Shown here piece by piece: positions 62,001-64,000 of a DNA stretch of 64,000 nucleotides; position 1 is the stretch's first letter; each line of letters starts with the position of its first letter. Under the pieces are notes generated by a model that ran no database searches, was not told where the DNA came from, and saw nothing but the letters and a program-made list of their open reading frames with translations. Made by a program: the position numbers and the translations under genes. Source of the stretch: Sipunculus nudus (lineage: Eukaryota; Annelida; Sipuncula; Golfingiida; Sipunculidae). Location: NCBI GenBank assembly GCA_026874595.1, contig CM049310.1, positions 84,171,056 to 84,235,055 on the forward strand. Reading direction: 5' to 3'.

Positions 62001-62995
62001 CAACAGTAAAGTTTGGTACCCTGTCTCACTGTCTGGGTGCTTTAAATGTTTTTGGCCAGTAATACAGGTCACAATGACCTAATTTCAGGTTTCCATGGAA
62101 GACTTCCCTGTATATTACCTTGGAACATTCTAGGGCTAGCAGATACAATTAATCATCTGATTTCAGGTTGCTAAAAGTAAAGTTTTCAGCCTATTGTTCA
62201 CAAAATATAGGTCACAATGACCTAATTTCAGGTTTCCAAGGAGATTTTCCTAGGACCTCCCTGGATGTAGAGTAAGAAGTTTCTAGGTCCAATGGTTATG
62301 ATTTGTACCTTGTGAACAGCCTGACTCCTTCATCTGAAGGTCTAAAAATCAAAGAAAAAATGTGTAAAAATTAGAAAAAATACAGGTGGCACCACCAGTC
62401 TTCAGGAAATTATGAAACACTCCATGGTCAAGATACATGGAAAGAATCATGGCAATCAATGCATTAGTTATTCAGATACTAGAGCATTTGATTTTAATTA
62501 TTCAGGGGGTACCTTTGAGCCCAATTGCTCCGAGGATAAAGGTCACAGTGACCTAATTTCAGGTTTCCAAGGATATTTTTCATTGTCCTCAAAAGGTGTA
62601 AAGTTAGAAGATTCTAGGCTAAGTGGATACAATTTGTAGCCATCTAACTGACTGGTTTCTCAAAATCATGTTTTCAGCCTGCTGTTTGCAAAATATATGT
62701 CAACATAACTTAATGTCAGGTTTCCAAGGAGATTTGTCTAGGACCTCCATGGATGTACAGTTAGAAGTTTCTAGGTCCAAAGGTTACAGTCATCTGAGCT
62801 AAAAAAAACCTAGTTAGAGGACTTGAGATCTAACCTTTCATACAGGACCGAGGGAGAACTTTTCAGAAGGGCTCTGATGATGGTCTGTCCTCTTGTCTCT
62901 ATACACCAGATGGTCGGCCAGAACCTCCTCTTCAATTCTCCACAATGTTGTAGCAGGAATTTCTTTATCTTAGGGTTTCCTGCTATTCTTGGATG
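37675..62995 (-). CDS. ABHD3: ABHD1/ABHD3-type alpha/beta hydrolase, all but the N-terminus
   Basis: Nine exons, read right to left: 62835-62995, 61263-61381, 60749-60809, 59426-59471, 58557-58669, 46252-46425, 44491-44539, 43976-44141 and 37675-37859. They total 1074 bases, exactly 358 codons with stop. The protein contains the family's LRTPDGGQFALDWVD, PGLTGSSNESYVRHLA, VVFNNRGNGG, nucleophile elbow GISMGG (Ser codon 58565-58567), SLEKPLNLFVFN, IQQFDEHFTAKQFGYTS, acid-site LNADDDPFSP and SHGGHIGF (His codon 37792-37794), so the triad is intact. Family members are single-pass membrane enzymes; ABHD3 cleaves medium-chain and oxidised phosphatidylcholines. About 50 N-terminal residues, normally the membrane anchor, are missing and probably lie right of 63 kb. 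ABHD1 versus ABHD3 cannot be settled by eye. A retrotransposon lies in one intron. Confidence 0.88.
37961..38142. mobile_element. MITE with AGTGRAACCTGT termini
   Basis: Starts AAAGTGAAACCTGTGTAGG and ends ATACAGGTTCCACTGTAT, inverted copies of each other. Between them are several GGTGGTCTTATTAGA phrases. About 180 bp, non-coding, inside the last intron of the ABHD3-like gene. Confidence 0.65.
38384..38723. mobile_element. MITE with about 33-bp terminal inverted repeats, copy 2
   Basis: Same family as 20985-21284: GGCCAAAAAAAATAAAAGAT at the left and an inverted right end ending TTTTAGCC. The interior aligns throughout, with one extra segment of about 40 bp. Flanking bases are TTA on the left and TAA on the right. 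Confidence 0.75.
39345..40990. repeat. 280-bp satellite, about four near-identical units plus a diverged one
   Basis: CAAATGTAGCCCTTGGAGAG recurs at 39601, 39881, 40161 and 40441, exactly 280 bp apart, with a diverged unit at about 40720. Each unit holds two GGTGGCGCCACC palindromes, for example 39791-39804 and 39923-39934. The array begins with a (GCC)n run at 39377-39392. Frames through it are artefacts of the unit. Confidence 0.93.
41466..42490. repeat. 302-bp tandem array, four units
   Basis: GTGAATCCTTTT recurs at about 41549, 41852, 42154 and 42455. Each unit also carries GGTCAAGGTC, CTTGACCGAGATTTTGTC, GATATCCCGCTCACAAG and, in the first three, a GGTGGCGCC core. It ends in GGACAGACAGACAG and a GAGGGCTGAGGGCTAAAA tail. 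Confidence 0.9.
42640..43500. repeat. Decayed transposon sequence
   Basis: A poly(G) run at about 42649-42660 is followed by AT-rich sequence. It ends GTCATCTGAGCTAAAAATA near 43480-43498, a terminus also seen near 62787-62806, so it is probably an old copy of the same repeat. A poly(C) run follows at 43680-43692. Confidence 0.5.
43976..44141 (-). CDS. ABHD3: ABHD3-like exon (acid residue)
   Basis: Acceptor CTTTGCAG. It reads TKTIQQFDEHFTAKQFGYTS, then LDYYKES and VPLLLLNADDDPFSPNH, which includes the catalytic Asp. Two GT donors lie 4 bp apart. Only the upstream one (GTTGGT, after CATG) keeps frame with the last exon, although the downstream GTAATG looks like the stronger signal. Confidence 0.87.
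44491..44539 (-). CDS. ABHD3: ABHD3-like exon
   Basis: 49 bp, acceptor TTTCTTTCAG, donor GTAAGC. It completes a Glu codon and reads YKDMFADKVDFSTVMK. Confidence 0.85.
45666..45684. repeat. Poly(G) tract
   Basis: Run of about 18 G in an ABHD3-like intron. G-quadruplex-capable on the plus strand. Confidence 0.9.
46252..46425 (-). CDS. ABHD3: ABHD3-like exon (after nucleophile)
   Basis: Acceptor TTTTGCAG, donor GTAAGT. It reads ITLITYLIKTGDDCPLVGGM, CTPFEIFESC, SLEKPLNLFVFNWHLASNL, the segment following the Ser elbow in this family. Confidence 0.88.
47844..47848. repeat. Target-site duplication, left copy (AGTAC)
   Basis: AGTAC immediately precedes the left LTR and is repeated at 55431-55435 immediately after the right LTR. 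Confidence 0.92.
47849..48976 (+). repeat. 5' LTR, 1128 bp
   Basis: Begins TGTCACC and ends GGGGTGACA, imperfect inverted ends. It includes a TA-rich stretch near 47965 that could act as a TATA region. Minus-strand frames inside it appear identically in the other LTR and are not genes. Confidence 0.95.
48982..48998 (+). other. Probable primer binding site
   Basis: TGGCGAGCGTGCCAGGA starts 5 bp after the LTR with the TGG expected to pair with a tRNA CCA end. The donor tRNA was not identified. A similar TGGCGAGCG also occurs inside the LTR near 48900. Confidence 0.5.
48999..49697 (+). other. Retrotransposon 5' leader
   Basis: About 700 bp of non-coding sequence between the primer site and gag. 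It includes a (GTCC)n-like stretch at about 49498-49550. No open frame of note. Confidence 0.6.
49698..51464 (+). CDS. Gag-protease polyprotein with start of integrase
   Basis: 588 codons from an ATG in good context (ACCATGG). Residues about 20-70 are a charged Glu/Arg-rich coiled coil. Residues 80-240 resemble gypsy-type capsid (LPPFDKAHDQLDAFLERFER, LSPLLRGKALGTY, LLKRYKMTEEGYRHKF). A CCHC zinc knuckle follows at residues 287-300 (CYLCNELGHKAREC), and the protease active site DSG is at 396-398. The last 50 residues, including EFLKAQEEDGSLAPYWR and FRIEDGYLVR, correspond to the region just before the integrase zinc finger, showing that integrase follows protease directly. The frame then leaves homology and stops. 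The downstream frame is in the minus-one phase; the overlap is 51407-51464. Gag forms the particle and protease matures the polyprotein. Confidence 0.92.
   Translation: METLESLVRCGQALGLKDQALQDYVEARRRADEEREERARQREFEREARAHELEVLRLKSDSGVKEERSRDVFPKIQLPPFDKAHDQLDAFLERFERLAVCQGYDRENWALHLSPLLRGKALGTYTQLSVSEAMDYDKLKIALLKRYKMTEEGYRHKFRTCWPERGETPSQFAVRLSGYLDHWIGMAGVGGDYDGVVNLLMCEQFVNCCSRDLSMFLKERRCRDFDSMVDLAESYTEAHGVHSLTAGPRYGNNVPRPAQPVSQPREKREVERSPGGQTFKPSGGIRCYLCNELGHKARECKTSARSRPRSSPQVGRAAGNQQRYRTNFSPPYNPKQKPETMSMAVVEAETETVGAMKPEVESPSQSLGFAAQTEGGISLPVCEGLVNGKSARVLRDSGCSSAGIRESYVEPNQFTGHQVECRLFDGSVRQFPTARINVDCAYFVGTIEAMVVGDAVCDLALGNVAGARDPYDPDPTWKSERSSGIVCDGVESQKEVSSAVETRSAAREKQIPTRSLNVASPVADVSPAEFLKAQEEDGSLAPYWRLAREARNDSPFRIEDGYLVRVVSDKGEIKMDLEWWYLRRYGTT
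51407..51925 (+). CDS. Integrase, N-terminal part (HHCC finger and first two catalytic Asp)
   Basis: Open from 51407, with a GTG at 51431. Numbering from that GTG, the zinc finger is His16, His23, Cys53 and Cys56 (GHEAVMAGHQG and CKSCPIC). The DDE core follows with Asp86 in ISMDLVGP and Asp146 in LTDMGTQF. After that Asp the frame loses homology and ends at 51925. Integrase inserts the cDNA copy into host DNA. The fragment cannot be catalytic alone because the Glu of the triad is in the next frame. It probably has no start of its own and is normally made as part of the Gag-Pol polyprotein. Confidence 0.9.
   Translation, partial: RGDQDGSRVVVPQTLRYDVMRMGHEAVMAGHQGIDKTHDRVRTQFFWKGMYNDIAEFCKSCPICQKTIPKGKVPGATLGQMPLIDEPWRRISMDLVGPIHPASERGHRYILTVMDYATRYPEAVALKNIDTVSVADALVDIYARLGVPSEVLTDMGTQFTSPSCEKLAVFCL
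51895..54081 (+). CDS. Integrase C-terminal part, reverse transcriptase and RNase H
   Basis: 728 codons. Residues 1-120 finish the integrase core: catalytic Glu27 in NGMVERFNG, consistent with a DD(35)E spacing across the break, then STGFSPFELLYGR. A GPY/F module is near residue 168 (QWKGPYTIVNRV). A linker with no recognised domain covers about 200-290. Reverse transcriptase spans about 300-480, with FVIDYRKLN, FTKLDLTKGYWQIPV, VMPFGLVTAG and catalytic YVDD (residues 460-463, 53272-53283). RNase H occupies about 590-725 (KCDASDVGIG, EKESLAIVW, TDHKPL, NHGPDFLSR). The element therefore ends in RNase H, not integrase. No chromodomain was seen. Confidence 0.93.
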   Translation: MREVSRVLSVRQLITTPYHPMCNGMVERFNGTLKLMLKRMCEERPRDWDRYLSAVLFAYREVPHESTGFSPFELLYGRIIRGPMRILRDLWTKRDTSVETKTTYQYVLDLQDKLSDTCALAREALNKSANRHKLLYDRGKCTRRFEAGDEVLLLLPTEQNKLMVQWKGPYTIVNRVGDLDYRIKIGDKIKTFHVNMLKRYHARNEPQHILAAVAKGAPDSIQDPDGVDGETEPPVFGELNPEGIDEDAHMSLPSYARRQTERDVQVNADLGKCQRREILSLLRQYGDVFTDVPKLTNVVECSIKLSSDVPVKTRPYRVPFELRETMRTEIQEMLNLGIIEQSDSSYASPCILLRKPDGKTRFVIDYRKLNQSVVFDPEPMPDPETLFVEVAKSQYFTKLDLTKGYWQIPVSEESRDKTAFVTPDGHYQFWVMPFGLVTAGAVFTRMMRKMFSDMPNVVCYVDDVLIHAETWDEHLRTLREVLVRLECANLAAKPAKTFIGYQSLEFLGHLVGMGNLATNPVLLKRIQSTDRPKTKKALRAFLGLTGYYRKFVPNYAEIAVPLTDLTRKGQPNTLDWKPVHENAYCSLKAKLSDPPILKLPDFSKRFYLKCDASDVGIGCILMQRHEGIMHPVAYASHKLLPRERNYSTIEKESLAIVWSVQKFEMYLACRPFTIQTDHKPLKCISKSKCANKRVMRWALVLQEFRFDIEAVSGKLNHGPDFLSRLPEC
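54288..54299 (+). other. Polypurine tract
   Basis: AAAAGGAGGGGG, three bases before the right LTR. Confidence 0.9.
54303..55430 (+). repeat. 3' LTR, 1128 bp
   Basis: Same length and ends as the left LTR. By eye there are about 11 substitutions and no indels. It is followed by AGTAC at 55431-55435. Confidence 0.95.
55541..55614. repeat. (TA)n microsatellite
   Basis: About 70 bp of TA with one phase slip. Confidence 0.93.
55750..56330. repeat. Tandem repeat, two units of about 270-300 bp
   Basis: Shared phrases are GTGACCTTGACCTTTGACCT, CATGTGGAAGACAGAAGGTTT, CATCCACAATCTT and GGCCATATATAAATCAAGTT. The units contain TGACCTTTGACCT, two nuclear-receptor half sites in DR1 spacing (about 55771-55789 and 56198-56210). 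Confidence 0.75.
56523..56602. repeat. (TA)n microsatellite
   Basis: About 75 bp of uninterrupted TA. Confidence 0.95.
57030..57570. repeat. Inverted-orientation copies of the 24-kb array unit
   Basis: Units read GTAGGTGGTGCCACCAG, GATCTATGGACATGCAACA and GAACCACTCCTGAGATATAA, the reverse complement of the phrases of the array at 23940-25640. About three diverged units. The minus-strand open frames here are by-products of the repeat. Confidence 0.65.
58557..58669 (-). CDS. ABHD3: ABHD3-like exon (nucleophile elbow)
   Basis: Acceptor TATGTTAACAG, donor GTGAGT. It reads TGRTYNACNIEDLTLVVNHI then KAPVMGTGISMGG. The Ser of G-I-S-M-G is the predicted nucleophile. Confidence 0.9.
58986..59038. 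repeat. (TA)n microsatellite
   Basis: About 52 bp of TA in an ABHD3-like intron. Confidence 0.94.
59426..59471 (-). CDS. ABHD3: ABHD3-like exon
   Basis: 46 bp, acceptor ATTTCAG, donor GTAAGT. It reads AVVFNNRGNGGVKLL, the strand and RG motif before the nucleophile segment. Confidence 0.85.
60749..60809 (-). CDS. ABHD3: ABHD3-like exon
   Basis: 61 bp, acceptor ATATTGCAG, donor GTACGA. It reads SSNESYVRHLALQAVSSNYR, continuing the PGLTG oxyanion-loop motif of the preceding exon. Confidence 0.88.
61188..61262 (-). repeat. ABHD3: Tandem 25-bp copies of a 5' splice site
   Basis: Immediately after the exon ending at 61263, the unit ACAG|GTAAGTTATCCTC recurs every 25 bp. Donor-like junctions lie at 61263, 61238, 61213 (changed to GAAAGT) and 61188. 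Using the second junction would add 25 bases and bring a stop into frame just inside the next exon. Using the fourth adds 75 bases containing an in-frame TAA. Confidence 0.8.
61263..61381 (-). CDS. ABHD3: ABHD3-like exon
   Basis: Acceptor CTTTTCAG, donor GTAAGT. It reads EVLRTPDGGQFALDWVD, then KQTQPIVLILPGLTG, the hallmark entry into the hydrolase fold. Confidence 0.9.
61770..62810. repeat. Intronic repeat, about four units, three with perfect ERE palindromes
   Basis: Units share GACCTAATTTCAGGTTTCCA, GGA(G/T)ATTTTCC, GGACCTCC.TGGATGTA and AGTTTCTAGGTCCAA. AGGTCACAATGACCT occurs at 62066-62080 and 62209-62223, and AGGTCACAGTGACCT at 62540-62554. The fourth unit, near 62698, is degraded. The block ends GTCATCTGAGCTAAAA. 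Confidence 0.82.
62835..62995 (-). CDS. ABHD3: ABHD3-like exon, most upstream one found
   Basis: Acceptor TTTTTGCAG, phase 0, donor GTTAGA. It reads HPRIAGNPKIKKFLLQHC, RRFWPTIWCIETRGQTIIRA and SPSVLYER. Because it starts at an acceptor, at least one more 5' exon exists. I found none in 63000-64000. Confidence 0.88.
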
Positions 62996-63025
62996 CTGCA
63001 AAAATGAAAAAACATTTGAGTGGTA

Positions 63026-63206
63026 CAGTAAAGCCTTGAAATTATGACCACAAATGGGACCTCAATAAAGAGGTCACATTTTCGAGTGGTCACCTAAGCA
63101 AGGTTTCACATAAGTAGCAAAAAAAGAATCAGTACTGTGAACAAGTAGTCATTATTTTGAGGTGGTCACTAAATCAATGCTGGTCTTTATAAGAGGCTTT
63201 ACAGTA
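63026..63206. mobile_element. MITE, CAGTAAAGCC termini, TA flanks
   Basis: Starts TACAGTAAAGCCTTG and ends GAGGCTTTACAGTA, inverted relative to each other and flanked by TA. The interior carries GAGGTGGTCACTA and GACCACAAATGGGACC. Related to the copies at 36411 and 37961. Confidence 0.65.
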
Positions 63207-63295
63207 TACACACTGAGATGACAATCAGACTGACAATTCTCTCCTGGCCTCTTTTAAGTTTTGATGAAATCAGAATAATATATTCTTGAAAATCA

Positions 63296-63300
<5 letters not shown>

Positions 63301-63353
<53 letters not shown>
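63301..63353. repeat. (TA)n microsatellite
   Basis: About 50 bp of TA. The remaining sequence to 64000 is AT-rich with no supported exon. Confidence 0.93.
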
Positions 63354-63358
<5 letters not shown>

Positions 63359-64000
63359 TCAGATATAAATCAAATGTTGAAAAATAACAGATATATATAA
63401 AAAACTGGCAGTAACATGTAAGCTCTGCCGGGAGAAATGAAAGCGTTACTTTGCTACGTTATTATACTAGCTAAGGAGAAAAGTGAAGTTAGGACGGTTC
63501 ATCCCTTACTTTTCTTAATGTGATCTCCAAGAAAATAAGTTTCCAGAATGATTAATGAGTCAACTTGAGAAAAATGTGCCATATTATATAAATCATACCA
63601 AAGTTGACTAATATGACATCAAATTCACTTTCATAACTAGAATTATCTTGCTTCAAAGGTGCAAAAATATCCCAAAACACAGGGCTTACTCCCTTCACAA
63701 TATCTCTGTGAGCTGATAACTCCATTTGCATAATGACGCCTGCAAACCACTTGGCTTGAAAAAAATGTCTGAACAAATACATTAACAAATTAATTTTTTT
63801 GAAGAATTTACTAAGTAAAAGTGAAGTTGATCATAAGTACCAGAAGAATTCATCTGTCCAGCTGATAAGATCCATATAAACATAATAATCAAGAGGGCAA
63901 GTCTTCCAAAAATAAGAGTAATTATTTAAAGCTTTGATGAATATCCAACCTATAAAACTAAATATATTCACAAGGCATGCGATTATGATAAGAAGATGAC

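Overview
The window is animal nuclear DNA: spliced genes with GT-AG introns, AT-rich spacers, at least eleven long (TA)n microsatellites, SINE and MITE copies, and large arrays of degenerate tandem repeats. The repeat style (arrays with GGTGGCGCCACC cores, and the GACCTTGACC and GTCCGTCCGTCC families) suggests a lophotrochozoan, most likely a bivalve or other mollusc. That is an inference, because no species-specific gene was recognised.

Three host genes are supported by exon-by-exon frame closure. (1) 0.9-7.4 kb, minus strand: the 5' four coding exons of a secreted trypsin/chymotrypsin-fold (S1A) serine protease, with signal peptide, IVGG, catalytic His and catalytic Asp. The catalytic Ser exon is not found and probably lies left of the window. 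(2) 17.2-23.2 kb, plus strand: a complete three-exon gene for a CIMIP5 (C2orf50) family ciliary microtubule inner protein, with an RFX X-box and a CRE about 0.85 kb upstream. (3) 37.7-63.0 kb, minus strand: nine exons of an ABHD1/ABHD3-type alpha/beta hydrolase, all but its N-terminus. These exons sum to exactly 358 codons including the stop.

Transposable elements dominate the rest. A 7.6-kb LTR retrotransposon (47849-55430; two 1128-bp LTRs about 99% identical; target duplication AGTAC) sits antisense in a 12.1-kb ABHD3-like intron. Its pol order is protease-integrase-RT-RNase H, whereas its RT is Ty3/gypsy-type. This permuted order is the hallmark of Gmr1-like elements. Two frame breaks split its integrase. 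A second, 1.3-kb non-autonomous LTR element (5062-6372) lies in intron 1 of the protease gene. Its 156-bp LTRs contain a tRNA-like segment with intact Pol III A and B boxes, comparable in concept to the 5S-bearing LTRs of plant Cassandra elements. Other elements are a tRNA-derived SINE with an 11-bp target duplication, two MITE families, a 280-bp satellite, a 302-bp tandem array, and a repeat in an ABHD3-like intron that carries three perfect estrogen-response-element palindromes.

The spacers 7.4-17.2, 25.6-32.2 and 32.6-36.4 kb contain no gene I can support. Short open frames there are at the length expected by chance at this base composition.
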